64,000 nt of DNA from assembly GCA_951640165.1 (NCBI GenBank), contig OX621245.1:23180330-23244329 (forward strand). The letters are read 5' to 3'. The notes below the pieces were generated by a model. The model saw only the letters and a list, made by a program, of their open reading frames with translations, ran no database searches and was not told where the DNA came from. A program made the position numbers and the translations under genes. Every line of letters starts with the position of its first letter. Positions within the stretch are counted from its first letter, which is position 1. Below are positions 22,346-34,560 of the stretch, piece by piece. Origin of the DNA: Pseudoips prasinana (Eukaryota; Arthropoda; Insecta; Lepidoptera; Nolidae).

Positions 22346-22603
22346 TTGCTAACGTTCAGACTATCCAGAGGTAACAATTTTTAGTTCCGGTTGTCATAGA
22401 TCTTCTCACGATGAGAAGAAAGGGAAGCAAGAAATATTTCTTTCTATCCTCCAAGCAATCTAAAGCATCTGCTTTTCACATAGACACAGATATTCAAAGG
22501 GAAGCAAATAATCTTTCTTGCTTTCCTTTCTTCTCCTCGTGAGAAGATCTATGAAAACCGGAACCAAGAATTAGTACATCTGGATGGTCTGAACGCTAAA
22601 AAA
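22346..22603. mobile_element. Foldback element (long inverted repeat)
   Basis: The left arm from 22346 (CTAACGTTCAGACTATCCAG onward) is complementary, with scattered mismatches, to the right arm ending at 22603. Both arms include CATAGATCTTCTCACG and a polypurine GAGAAGAAAGG. Arms are about 95-100 bp each with a short centre. Typical of a foldback MITE; no coding capacity. Confidence 0.85.
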
Positions 22604-23805
22604 ATCACGATAATAAAAAAGAAATAGAATAGAAAACTTATAAGATCAGTCTAGTGGCGGTGGACCATAAAATATATTCTTAGATACTACAAAAAGTCGT
22701 ACAAGAATGTTTTGCTCTTGACCGGTATTATATCAGTATATTGGGTATTGAGGAAAATCTCGTACAGTACATACTCACTAAAGCCGATTGACTTCATCAT
22801 TGATTTGCTAACAAAAAAGGATCACGTGGTGATAGTTAATCAAAATCATCAGCATCACATTTATATTTTTTCTGGCCAAATAATGAGGATTATTAAATGG
22901 CTATTGTTCTTATATTATAGAAAGTTTAGTATGTGATTACAGCGTCCGGTACGAGGGATATAAGTGCTTTTCTCTGTCGGCTTTCCGATGCGTGAATAAA
23001 TATTATTACCGTCACTTTCCTTATTCGACGGAAGGAAAGATTTTGTCGGGTAAACGATTGGTAAACAATTTTATTTATTTTGGAGTGGTGGGTAACGTTG
23101 TACGTACCTCAATTATTAAGGGTTTGGATCAAATGTATTGTAACTGCATCAAAGATTTCGGGCAGTTGTAGCTTAGCTAAGCAATTATAAAGATTTATTT
23201 TATAATGTAAGGTAATTGGCTTCAAGTATCTTTAAGAGTCTATTAAAATGTGATTATATGTGCAGCCTTTAAATTAATTTATTTAATAATTTATTTGAAG
23301 GTGCAAACTGAGCCCGAGATGGGTTCAAATCTGTGTACAATACACGCTATGTTTCGCTCACGATGTTTGCATTACAAAATAAGAAAAATTATGATTAGCA
23401 AGGTAATATTTTTAGCAATATTTATAGTTTCTCAGATCTCTCTCATCTGACCTTGGTTTTACACAAAATATTGTGAAATTAGTTTGTGCTTTTGTATTGT
23501 GCTTAGGTTGTTCAGATTTACACTTATCTACATATTAAATTACATTAGGTAATTAGTGTGCATCCTTTAATTGTTTAGAGAATCTCATTATATAGACCAT
23601 AATAAAAATTGTAAAAAGTAAAAGTCGAAAAATTCCTGATGATTTTTTGGGATAACAGTTGACATTCAAGATTTTGAACAAAAAAAGAAAAATATAATAA
23701 AATGATAATTTAAAGGAATAAATAAACATTTTCATGTCCATATCCTGTTTACCCTAGCTTTTATTTGTAATTTGACGTTACGAACAAATACAGGGAATTG
23801 TGTTA
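22604..23805. other. Nothing recognised
   Basis: AT-rich sequence; short frames only. Confidence 0.4.
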
Positions 23806-23868
23806 TTTTTTTTATGATAGCGAGGGAAACGACTAAGTGGGTCACCTGATGGTAAATTTCAGTTACAA
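23806..23868 (-). repeat. Family F fragment
   Basis: A T-run, then AGTGGGTCACCTGATGGTAA, the same end as the insertion at 11022. It stops at a palindrome (23869-23914). Confidence 0.6.
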
Positions 23869-23914
23869 CCTCTAATTTGTTAATTGGAAATTAATTTCCA
23901 ATTACAAATTAGAG
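23869..23914. repeat. Near-perfect palindrome
   Basis: CCTCTAATTTGTTAATTGG is mirrored by CCAATTACAAATTAGAGG around AAATTAATTT. A single unpaired T breaks perfect symmetry. Confidence 0.9.
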
Positions 23915-24291
23915 GTAAGGTAAAGGTAATAAACTTATTAGATGAACTTTTCAGTAAGGCTATATTTATTATAAACAGGTTGCACCCATCATATTCTTGC
24001 TATCGTCCATATTACTTACTCCTATTTGTTCAGAAAAAAGTAAAAGCGACTGCTAAACCTAGCCGTGATGTAATCAAAATTACAACACACAAAACAATAA
24101 CATTACTGCGAAATCTATCTACCTTCGTTCAAAATTTTAAACAAGTCTGTCTGGATTTTAATGCGGATAGAATAACGGATAGAACTCCAGAATATTTATA
24201 TTTTTTAATAACTCTTAATAGAATAATTAATCATCGTTATATTAGCAGTAATACTCACTTGCCATTCAGTTACGAAAATCAGTACCTATAA
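23884..24291 (+). CDS. Unidentified 135-codon ORF
   Basis: Open for 135 codons in a region of high A+T, where stops should be frequent. The first dozen codons overlap the palindrome, so the true start is doubtful; the next methionine is far downstream. The product is basic and hydrophobic in the middle (RPYYLLLFVQ), followed by KVKATAKPSRDVIK and a neutral C-terminus ending NQYL. No family was recognised, and no splice sites or polyadenylation signal clearly belong to it. It could be chance, a fragment of a mobile element, or a captured viral or host exon. Confidence 0.25.
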   Translation: MEINFQLQIRGKVKVINLLDELFSKAIFIINRLHPSYSCYRPYYLLLFVQKKVKATAKPSRDVIKITTHKTITLLRNLSTFVQNFKQVCLDFNADRITDRTPEYLYFLITLNRIINHRYISSNTHLPFSYENQYL

Positions 24292-24589
24292 ACTTCAGCA
24301 TCATTTCCGTGTTGAAATAATTATTTATCATTGTTAACAACCCACTTGCTAAGACCTTTAAACTATAGGTATATGGCACTTTACTGTCTTGTCTAGTTTG
24401 AGATTGAAGTTGAAAGTCGGATTAGTAACATTGTTTTAGAAAGAAGAAGATTTTTTGTAACTCGATTTTTGAAGAAAACTTTGTCATTGAAACTTATTGC
24501 TAATTTAGTGTCCATTCTTACGTACTTAGTAATTAATTATTTAATCACTGACGGCGATGTATTCAATTTATTATTTTGTAGATAACTTA
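24292..24589. other. Nothing recognised
   Basis: No supportable feature. Confidence 0.4.
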
Positions 24590-24860
24590 GCAATATTTAC
24601 TTTAATGAAATAATGAAATTTATTCAGCATTTGATAAGCATAGTCAAATACAGTATTACACTCACAAAAACATATATATTAGTCCATCGTGCGGTCTGTG
24701 TTATCACATTTTTTTATCCTTAAATCCACATACATTATAATTAACAAATAACAATTTACTAAGCTATTGTTTTTAAATTTAGTACTATCATATTAAACTT
24801 ACAAATTGAAGACAACGAGCAAATGGTTAACTCAGAAGGCCCTCAACCAGTAGCTTTATT
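24590..24860 (+). repeat. Repeat K copy
   Basis: TTAGTCCATCGTGCGGTCTG and nearby AT-rich blocks match 38395-38800 (+) and 31965-32270 (-). Probably a retroposon 3' region. Non-coding. Confidence 0.65.
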
Positions 24861-25703
24861 TAAGCGTCTAATACCTGAGGGCAACCTTATGGGGTTCGGG
24901 CCACAGCCCAGGGGGCCGCTGATAATTTACTACTTTTTCTACCCTGCAAATGGATACAGACCAGTATCTGAATCCATTTATATTTTTATATAGTGTGTAT
25001 TTGATATTTATTTCTATTGTGTAAAGACACAGTTGTCTTTACACAATATTAATAAATATTATAAGTTAAACTTACATACCGTATTCAATTCAAAAGCAAT
25101 GGTCTCTGTATTAAAATGTTTACGCATATTTCAGTTGCGGTTGTCCGCAACAAAATCCTTTCTCGATTTTTGTGGTTTTTATGGATAGCACGACAATGGA
25201 AACAATGTTTAGACTGAACTTTGTACGTTGAAGCCAAAAGTAAGTTAAAAAACAACAGTTAGAGTAGATGTCTGTAGTAGAAGGCCATTTTAAGTTCGAT
25301 TCGTTGTTATTGCGGCATAAGACTATTTAAACTCTTTTGGCATTATTTAATTCGAATTATTTTTAAGCACTTAATAGCGTAATAACATAATAATTCTTAA
25401 TGAAAACGGTTTTATTGACTCAGAGCTGTGATTTAAGTATTAAGGTATATAAAATAAAACAGCAAAACCATTTTAGTTTTTATTATTAATATTATACGAC
25501 TACATAAAACACGAAGATACCTTAAATCAAAATTTAGTGGGTACGTGAAACGTTTTATTTGGGAATAAGTTTAGTATAATGTGTCTAACCTATATCAGGA
25601 ATAGTCATCATCGTTAACCCTCAAATGTAACCTCTTAAGTGTTAATCGTCACGTCAGCCGATTGATAAGAGCATTCCCTAAGAATGGCGGATATATGTAA
25701 TCG
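24861..25703. other. Mostly unannotated; small hairpin at 25017-25048
   Basis: ATTGTGTAAAGAC and GTCTTTACACAAT form a perfect 13-bp stem with a 6-nt loop. Otherwise nothing recognised. Confidence 0.5.
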
Positions 25704-25949
25704 GCACTCTTGGGGTAAGATTAAACAACGGAGTTATTTTGGGGAATGGACTAGTATTTTCCTCAATTCATATTTGTATTGTATAAGCAAACGCTTATAC
25801 CATACAAATATGTTATTGTTCAAAAGAATTCCCAATTGAAATAAAAATAAATTAATATAATATTCTTACTAAGTAAATGAATTGAATTGAGGAAAATACT
25901 AGTCCTTTCCCCAAAATAACTCCGTTGTTTAATCTTACCCCAAGAGTGC
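25704..25949. mobile_element. Foldback MITE with arms of about 70 bp
   Basis: GCACTCTTGGGGTAAGATTA at the left is mirrored at the right end (TAATCTTACCCCAAGAGTGC). Pairing continues through TTAAACAACGGAGTTATTTT and ACTAGTATTTTCCTCAATTC with few mismatches. The centre has its own small palindrome (TTGTATTGTATAAGC around 25775). Non-coding. Confidence 0.9.
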
Positions 25950-27342
25950 TATAGATGATCTTAAAATAAAACAAGCCCCGCTTGTGCAATTTGGTAGTGA
26001 AAATAAATAAAGCTATTATGTTTAAAGTTATTCTAAATTTAAAACCTTATGTGATTACTGAGTTATGCTGTGACAAACCGAGAACTGGGTGATAGATGGA
26101 TAGAGGCGCCTCAGCAAGGGTATTTTTTTTTACGATAAAATAATTTCCAGACATAAAGCCTTAGTGAAGCTTAACTATTACTTAGATCAAACACTGAAAT
26201 TCACAATTGGCCGGAGCTATCACGCTCACGCCCACGCCATACAGGCAAAGTTAGCCAGTTGGTAGCGAACAGTAATATTAGCTTCAAAGGTAAACTAATA
26301 ACAGTGTACTGACGCAACTAACTAATGTATACAACTCAGTAAGCACAGAGCTTAACACTACCCAACATTTCCATACAGATTAATCTTAAACAACTCCTCG
26401 TGTTTGATTAGTGTACACTCCAGCAATTTTAGCGCCAGAACAAACAACTTAATGGATAAATTCGATAAACCTTTATCGATACGCGACGCCTCTTCTCTAT
26501 CTTTGCTTTCTCAATGACAGTGTTGAGCCTGTAAACATAGTGTGTGGAGACCCTTGTATTCACGTCCGATGTTACTATGCAAGTAAAATTCTACTTTGAA
26601 TTTCCCGTTTAGGGTTCAAATTCGGTTGTTCTAAAATCATAATTCGAATACCATTGGTTATTACAATCCCACGTATAGTGTAAAGAAACCCTTTGCAACG
26701 TCGCATTTGCTTTGCGGTTCGACGACTACGTTTTGTGAATTGTCGTGTCGGCATGACCTCGTGTGAATTATGGTCAGGGAAATTAAATGGTGGTAAGCAG
26801 CGTTGTATGCAGACCCAATATATGAATTTCGATTCTGTTTAGGTGTAGGAAACTGATAAAAGGTAACGATTTTGAAGAGCGAATTCTGGGATTATATGTA
26901 TGCTTTACTAACAGCTAAAACTTTATGTACTTTAACAAGTTGTAAATTAACAGGTTAGCTAGTATTGAATCTCCCACCTTTCAATGGCAATATGCCCCTT
27001 CATCTCGCCGTAACCTTTGAAGTCATTAGGGCATGTGTGAATTTGATTCATAAAGTTACTGCTTGAAGGCTTTTTATGCTCGCATTTCGTCTCCCCAGTA
27101 TTTTATATAACTGAAATAAAGTATTTTATATATAGAACAATTATAAGATTGACGAACAACTAGATAATCCACTGTACTTAAGATTTGAGATAGTTAATTA
27201 ATTTTATATTGCTTTGATTAACATTTTACATCGTGATCCTGGCAATTACAAGTGTATGTGGAATTCCAATCTCAAATAAGTATTATGTACTTAAAAATCT
27301 CAGCACTCTCATTTATTTATCCAAAAGATAATTATTTTATTT
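25950..27342. other. Nothing recognised
   Basis: AT-rich sequence with one somewhat GC-richer part (26440-26780). No frame or splice pair that I can defend. Confidence 0.4.
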
Positions 27343-27905
27343 CATTTTTTTTTTTATTATTTTATTTAGAAGGTACAGTTACAGATATCAGATTATATAA
27401 TATAAAGTATACAACTATATTAATACATTGTGAGTGAATCTGAAATCCAGTTACAGCTGTACACAACACTTGTAGTAGACAATACTTCTTTGTAAGTTAA
27501 ATTAGAGTTAATCTTAAGTTAAGTTAAAAAGTACAATTAGATGTAAGTTAATTACTATTACATTTTGTTAAATTGAAGTAAAAAATATTTGAATCTGCTG
27601 AAGTTGTCGTGAAATATGTCTGTGTGTGAGCAAATAGCATTATAATTTCTACACATTCTATTAAGTGGGTTATTTTGTGATACATTATTGTTACTCGAGG
27701 GTACATTGAACAGTTGTGGAATACGAACAGATCGCAATGGTATTTTAATGTTTACCTTTTCAATGAGAAAACTATCCAATGAACCATTTATAATTTTGTG
27801 GAGTGTGCATAGGTCGCTTATCCATCTTCTACTTTGTAGCGTTGGCAAAGAAAACTTATGAAGCCGGTCACTAGACACTAGAATTAAATGCAAGCAAGAG
27901 TACAA
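27343..27905 (-). pseudogene. Non-LTR retrotransposon, C-terminal remnant
   Basis: The minus frame 27905-27558 (115 codons) contains LQSRRWISDLCTLHKIINGS, later IPLRSVRIPQLF, and NPLNRMCRNYN with a D(I)F...F end. This is the arrangement of the region after the thumb in Jockey/CR1-type LINE ORF2. A run of T on the plus strand at 27345-27355 is probably its poly-A tail. RT and endonuclease are absent. Clade not certain. Confidence 0.65.
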
Positions 27906-28100
27906 GCTGCGTCTTCTAGTTCGTGGTCCACGAACCGGAAGACGCAGCGTGGGCAGACCCCTAGAATATGGATCGATGATCTTGTGCGTGACACCTTAAA
28001 CCGCTTTAAAAGCGAATAGCGCAATTGTGGAGATCTTTCGAGGAGGCCTTTGTTCAGCAGTGGACGTCTTTCGGCTGATATGACGATGATGATGAAGAGT
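27906..28100 (+). mobile_element. RTE-type LINE 3' end starting in a palindrome
   Basis: Reads GAAGACGCAGCGTGGGCAG, then TTGTGGAGATCTTTCGAGGA, TCAGCAGTGGACG and GATATGACGATGATGATG. The 5' end is a snap-back: 27906-27926 is complementary to 27928-27948 with two mismatches and a 1-nt centre. Confidence 0.75.
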
Positions 28101-28186
28101 ATATGAACGAAATACCATACACAAATTTTATTGCGGCTGGTTTTGAACATGTTTGAGCATTATATTGGTCTATTTTCTGCTAATAT

Positions 28187-28322
28187 GTACAGACGCCAGC
28201 ACATCTAGCTACCCCAATCTGTCTTTGTTTTATAGATTTTAATTTATCACAAAAGCATAAGGTTCACTTTCAATTGGGGATATTTGACAGATTGTGGTAG
28301 GTTGATGTGCTGGTGTCTGTAC
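28187..28322. mobile_element. MITE M copy 2
   Basis: GTACAGACGCCAGCACATC to the mirrored GATGTGCTGGTGTCTGTAC. The same interior as 16780-16900. Confidence 0.85.
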
Positions 28323-30596
28323 ATATGCGTGTATTACTTCAACCTAAATGAAAATGTCAGTGTAACATGTTTTAGGTTAACTAAATGATATTAAACAGCA
28401 CCCTTGGTTCTATTCAAACAATTTCATTCATTCCAATTAAAAGACTAATATTCAAAACTTCCAACCTAACAATGCAGAGCGTAATAAAATTTTTCATTAA
28501 AAATAATGAACACAACAGCAGTATTTGGCTCCAACAATGTAATAGGACGCAACATAATTGCATAGCGTTCGGTGTGTGGAAATGGGACGTGCCCATTTTT
28601 AGTGAGTGAAAAATGAAAAACAAAAGTTTTATCCGAGTGGCGTTCACGGAAAGCCGTTTCAGCTTTTGAGCAGGTTAATGTTTATCACGGGAAACAAGAG
28701 GAGTCGGTGAAAGTACCAAGTGCACTGCGAATTACTTCTATTTTGGGACAAATTTTCCTGGGCAAAGAGACCGAGTTTGTTTAAATCCGTTCGCAAATAT
28801 GTGAAAGACGAAACAATATGGAATGTACAAAGCAATACTAAAGTTGAATTTTCTGATGTTCATCAGTTATTAATAGTTCACAATTCTCAGCAAAAACAAT
28901 TACATTGAAAAGTTGGCATAAAATTACAAAATTGGTTGAAGAAACAATACTGAAGGCTTAACGAAAGTTGATTTTTCTAAGCTTCAGCTATCGGTAATCT
29001 ATTAATATATCTATTTTATTAATTAAGTATTATTATTGTTTGCTATTTTGTAGATGAATCTGAAGCGTTATTAAAAAATCTTGTCTTTTTGTTTCCAACC
29101 AAAACAAAATGATTTAATTAGGTAAAATGTTACTGATGACATTAAATGAAGTTATACATTTTCTACTTTCCAGTGGATACCAAACCATAATCGATACAAA
29201 TATCTGTAAATAGCCTATATCTGCAATTGACTTTTAGACCTCTTATGCGTCAAATCTAACTCTATGAGAAAATCAATAGAAAGTACAGACTGAAAAAAAT
29301 ATAAGAACACGAAGTGGAATCAAAAATATGGTTACATAAAATTGTCTATTTTCTACATTGACATGCTCTTAATTAAATATTTGTAAACAGTTGTTACATA
29401 AGACTGCTTTAGTAATTGAATTGTAATATGGAAGGTTGTTGGAGATTTAAAGAAATACCAATTTCAACCGGGAAGATGGACACCACCTTTCACCATTGTG
29501 GAGGATTCCACAATCACGTCGTAATCACGATTGCCATCAATCAAAACCAATGAAAAGCTCCCTGGCGCTGATGTCATGATAGTTCCGTTTAAAATAATAA
29601 AAAATATCACGAACATACAAGGGTAGACACCGAAACCCGACCTTCCCGGAGTCGATGCTGCCGAGCCTCTATAGAGCCTAATATCAGACGCCCTGTGACC
29701 ACCGCTATCACTATATTTTAGCCAATGCCAACAGCCCCAGATAATGCGACTTAGAGATAACACGTTATTTTAGTGTTCTGATTGGCGGAAACGACACCTA
29801 TCTAATTGAAATCAGTTGGAAAATTGGTTAATACTCAGTTTGCTACGGTAAAAACGACAGCCCTTACATATGTTTTCTACGTCGTAGCAATTACGACACG
29901 ATTGCTACGTAGAGCAAATGACTTCATGTCATTGTAATGCTTTTTCTGAAAATATGCGAATATATTATGAGAGATTTTGTATTTGTACAAAATTACGTTA
30001 TCTGTGTCACGTAATAATGAAACAATTAATAAAACTAGGCTGTGCTCTATTAAAAGTCGCAGACATAACACTCCTTAACCTCTTTTTGTCTTAGTTTAAT
30101 TTTATTTAAAAACCAGCTTATCTTCTTCAAGAATCTAATTACTTGCCCTCAAACGTTCAGCCTAAGCGATGGTTTTGTGAGCTCAACAATTAATCAGGCC
30201 ACAAGAAAATAATGGTATTGTTATGCGCCCAATTTATTATCACTTTAAAGTATCTTACAACCTATTCCCCTTCCTTTTGTTTAACTACAAAAGGGTTTGG
30301 ATTATTTTTCTCAAACGCAAATTCTATGTTTTTGTAATATTTTATAAGATAAAGTTAAACTGACTGATTACGAGAATTATGATTGGAGTAGTTATTTTAA
30401 TGAATACCAAAAAGTATTTATGTTTTCCTCTTACGAATTACCGCTAAGACCGTAGGAGCTGTGGCAGAGTACGCAGACGGCCTCAAGTAGAGAATGTATG
30501 TATATATGTTTCTTCCGCTGCTTTTATTATTTGTAGCTACAGTATAAGTTATATTCGTTAAATAAATCTTACTGAATCTTTCAACCTAAATAAAAG
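28323..30596. other. Nothing firmly recognised
   Basis: Several frames of 60-99 codons (for example 29464-29763 minus) have no recognisable domain and no splice support. The 29470-29740 stretch is less AT-rich than its surroundings and may be an old repeat. Confidence 0.35.
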
Positions 30597-30864
30597 CTCA
30601 TCATGTCAGCCGAATGATGTCCACTGCTGGACAAAGACCTCCTCAAAAGATTTCCACAATGAGGTTGTGTCCATAATTTGGAGGGATATGCCATAATCGC
30701 CACGCTTCGTAGACGAGATGGCGATCGCAGTATGATGTTCATATTATACAGAGAAACCCTGCTGCCCGTTCTCTGGTAGATATTCCCTCGGGACGACTCC
30801 TGCGCCTTCTACGGGGTGAGAAGGGGTTACGATATTTTATGCCGTCAGCCACACAGCAAAAGAA
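30597..30864 (-). repeat. SINE C, near-complete copy
   Basis: The plus strand shows GTCCACTGCTGGACAAAGAC (RTE-like end), GATATGCCATAATCGCCACG and GGTAGATATTCCCTCGGGAC. The head side reaches the CACACAGCAAA block near 30860. Confidence 0.8.
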
Positions 30865-31220
30865 AAGTTAGTGTTTACAAAATAATTTTGGCTTTACTAA
30901 ATTTATCCGACAACTCGTACATGGGTGTTGATTTGCTATTAAGACGCGAATGTAATTAACTTCAAGCCAAAATACGCTTAGCGAATCTATTCATATATAC
31001 CAACTTTAGTAATAAACTTTGTTTATGAACTCGAAATCTGTCTAGAAAATTAATATTAGTTCTGTAACTTGGCAAATAAATCCTATAGACATTTTACGAC
31101 TGGCAATAAAGTTCACCTATTCTTTACAAAGATTCTAATATTAAACATTTTTATTCCAAAATTTGGGCTTCCCGTATCACAACAACAGTTTTATTATTTC
31201 TGGTGAGCTATCTTACTTTA

Positions 31221-31470
31221 TCTATACTAATATTTAAAGAGGTAACGTTTGCGAGTTTGTGAGGTTGTAAGGGTAATCTCTGGATCTACTGAACCGATTT
31301 TCAAAATCATTTCACCAATAGAAAGTTACGTTATTGTGGAGTGTCATAGGCTATGATTCATCATCATAATTTTTATTTATCCCGAACTGTTAACCCGAAA
31401 TATTACGCGGGACAAACAGGCAGGGACACAAATATTTATAACGCGGAACGAGGTCCGCGGGCACTGTTAG
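31221..31470 (+). mobile_element. Non-autonomous Helitron, diverged
   Basis: Starts TCTATACTAATATTTAAAG after A and ends CGCGGAACGAGGTCCGCGGG, then CACTGTTAG before T. The CGCGGA/TCCGCG pair is the 3' hairpin. The final CTAG has become TTAG. About 250 bp, non-coding. Confidence 0.65.
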
Positions 31471-31534
31471 TATTCATATATAAAGGGTCTTCTTCCCATT
31501 TCTATTGAAGTTGTCTTCCTTTGCTAGATGCGGA

Positions 31535-31604
31535 TAGTGTAAGTGGGGAAAGCCTTTGTCCAGCAGTGGGCGTCTTACGGCTGATATGGTGATGCCTTCC
31601 AGTT
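31535..31604 (+). mobile_element. RTE-type tail fragment
   Basis: GGGGAAAGCCTTTGTCCAGC, then AGTGGGCGTCTTACGGC and TGATATGGTGATG. Only the last 70 bp of the family. Confidence 0.65.
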
Positions 31605-31699
31605 CAACCTACTGATGCTCTGCTAGGATTGATTAAACAACTGGCATCTGATCGGGAAAATAGTCTAAGCAATTTGACAGCAGTCAGGGTAACGCTAGA

Positions 31700-31945
31700 C
31701 TAATATACCATTGGTCTAGTGATTAGTTACAATGACTGTTCGATCCTCACCTAGGACAGATCTTTATGTGATGAGCACGATTATTTATTCTATATTTGGA
31801 TGTAATTTGTCTCTATAGAAATTTTTGATCCATTGTTTGGTAGTCATCAGTAACCAGTACAAGCCATCCCAAACTAGGCAAAGTCTTGTATGGGATCAGA
31901 TGGCAGTGTGTCAGTTATCCCTAGGTTATTATTATTTAAATAGTA
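31700..31945 (+). repeat. SINE D relative, old copy
   Basis: Decayed head (TTGGTCTAGTGATTAG; TTCGATCCTCACC) and a reshuffled 3' part with CCCAAACTAGGCAAAGTC and GGGATCAGATGGCAGTGTG. Confidence 0.55.
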
Positions 31946-31964
31946 AGTATTAGTTGCTTAAATT

Positions 31965-32270
31965 AAGATACTGGTTGAGAGCCTTTTGCGCTAGCCAACT
32001 ACTCGTTGTCTTCAATTCTTAAATTTCAATATAATATTGCTAAGTGTAACAATAATAGTTTAGTAACTTGCTATTTATTATTTATTTAAGCATTTAATAA
32101 TAATATATGTGACGAAACAGAGCGCACGGACGGACTAATTCAAAATATTTTTGTTACTTGAATACTGTATTGAACTATGTTTATGTATTGCATTGTGACC
32201 TTGACAAGTACAAGGGTATGTACATAAATACCCAAGTGCTGAATAAATTTCATTATTTCATTAGTTTAGG
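31965..32270 (-). repeat. Repeat K copy, uninterrupted
   Basis: Matches 38395-38800 in reverse (GCGCACGGACGGACTAATT, CCTTGACAAGTACAAGGG). It lacks the MITE present there, so it acts as the empty site. Confidence 0.7.
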
Positions 32271-34183
32271 TGCCAACTTTTAACATTTTGAATCTCTATA
32301 ACGATTGCCAAAAAGGTTGCTATGAAAACCTGGATCAATGACTTAACGCACTCTCTGAATGCGAATGGTAGTCGTTCAAGGAACCAGACCCCGCACAAAC
32401 TCATTTCTCCTTAAAGATTTTTTTAGAGCGGGAAACATACTCGCAACTTCCCTAGTTTGACACTGAAGAAGTGGTTTACAAGTTTACTATATTCTAATCT
32501 AGCAGTTCCAATATACTTTAATACTAGTAGTTCCTGAAAAAAATAGAAAATCGTATCAATGAAGTCAACATTTAAATTTATATATAAGTACATTGGCTTG
32601 CATCTTTAGCGGAACATTTTCATACATCTGCCAATAAAAGGTTAAATGCTATCACATTATACTTAACGAAAACGAAACCTAATTGCCTCTGAGAACATTT
32701 AAGCAGGGGTGTGAACATTGTAATTAGAAATCTGGATAATATTCGAAGTATTAAAACTGTACGACACTCGAGCGCTGGGCATTTTCAAGTACCTACAAGA
32801 TCTCTCACTCATCCTACGAGGAAGTTATCCAGCCCTGTCTCACTTGCACATAGTACCGCATATGCGAGCACGTACCCTTTTTCTACAACTTGGGGCTCGC
32901 GACATTATTTTAACACGAAACGTTGCGTCCCCTTTCAATGCAATAATATTATATTCATTGGTATTAATACCTCTCAAACTGTAGAAAGCGTCGCGTGATA
33001 ACCATTAACCTAAAAGCCTGTGGTACTTCAACTAATGTGTCTTCAATTTAGACGAAAGTAATCTTTAGCACGTCGTTGAAATGTATTTTAAGATTGGAGT
33101 TGGAAAAACGAGTATTGTTATTTTTGGCTGGTGACGTCTTCTGATTGTGTTTAGGAAATATTTTGGAACTTACGTGTATGTATTTAAACTAATGCCATAT
33201 ATGAGCGAAAATGTTATGGCGTTTTGTTTTCCATTTACATTTAAAGCATATATTGAAACATAAGAACTGGTATCTTAGTATTTTTTGCAACATCTACCTA
33301 GGACTAAATTTGATCTGCCGTTGTGTATCGTTTGTAGCTTAACGCAGAGCGCATATCCCGGATTGATAGATGGTGCAGGTGTGAGACCCGCTGGACGATT
33401 AAATTCATGATTTCCCATTTTTGAGATTAGATGAACGCTTTGCATTGCGAATAATGTTATAAAATTCAATTGGTCTCCTCAAGTGAGTCTAAATATGAAC
33501 ATAAATAAGATTAGGTCAGGTAATTGAAGACACATACAAAAAAAGCAAATATACCCAAATATTCATACGCTTTACGTAAAAAGAAACCAAAATACAAAAT
33601 CAATATGTAGTGTTAATTCCGCTAATTGTCAGTTTAATCATGCCGGGATGCAATTTGAACCACCCTCCCGCCCGGAAAAATGTGCACATGCAAGAAGGAC
33701 AATATAAAAAATCAAATTACATGCGCCAGTACGATACCCAATACGTGTTTCAGTCCTCCACGGGCCATTCTCAAGGGCTGCTAACTCGTCAAGTGCTCGA
33801 AGGATTAATGACGACTTTTTGTATTTTGATTGTTATCGGGATTTCCGCAAAGTAACGCTTGATTCCATTACTTATCGTAAAAAGAAACAACAATTATTTT
33901 GTGGGGAAATGGTACACACTCACATATCATATTTACCATTATTTATTTTCGACCAGTCTGTGTTGCTAATACTGACTTTTGGAACAAAAACATGGGCCCT
34001 TACTACGGGCCCATAAGAATGTCAGACGGAGGGATATTCCTGCGTATCGATTCAGAAATGTCGATATCCGCAGACGAACCAAAGTAACCAACACAACCAG
34101 AAGTATTGCTAAACTAAAGTGAAAATGGGCGGGGCATTACCTCTTTAGTTTCACGAGATATTCGTAGAACTGACGGTCGCTGG
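32271..34183. other. Nothing recognised
   Basis: Frames of 60-95 codons have no domain or splice support. Confidence 0.4.
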
Positions 34184-34362
34184 GGCATAAATGTCCTTGA
34201 GTGGCGACCACGAACCCAAAGACGCAATGTGGGCAGGCACAGCGGACCGATGATCTTACAAGAGTCGCGGGAAGCTACTGACTGCGGGCAGCCAAAGACC
34301 GGCCATTGTGGAGGCCTTTGTCCAGCAGGTACGTTTTTCGGCTGACTTGGTGATGAAATGAG
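34184..34362 (+). mobile_element. RTE-type LINE 3' end
   Basis: GAGTGGCGACCACGAACCC, then GGACCGATGATCTTACAAG, ATTGTGGAGGCCTTTGTCC and a GGCTGACTTGGTGATG tail. A decayed C-terminal piece only. Confidence 0.65.
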
Positions 34363-34429
34363 ACAACGTTTGCACGTATATACATACAGGGCAGGAATTA
34401 ACAAACTTGCAACTAACACACATGAAGCA

Positions 34430-34560
34430 CAACTAAACTCAGAAGAACTCTTTATGAGTCACAAAAATAGTTATTCTGTACGTGCATCGTACCCAAAACT
34501 GGAGAGCATCGAGGTAGTAGCAAGACGACTACCTTAACCGTTGTGCCACGCATTAAGACA
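34430..34560 (-). repeat. SINE E, decayed fragment
   Basis: GAGTCACAAAAATAG and AACCGTTGTGCCACGCA correspond to the body and the A-box complement of SINE E. Confidence 0.45.

Noticed and set aside
29464..29763. 99-codon minus ORF as a host exon
   Set aside because: No recognised domain, no acceptor/donor pair, and composition compatible with an old repeat.
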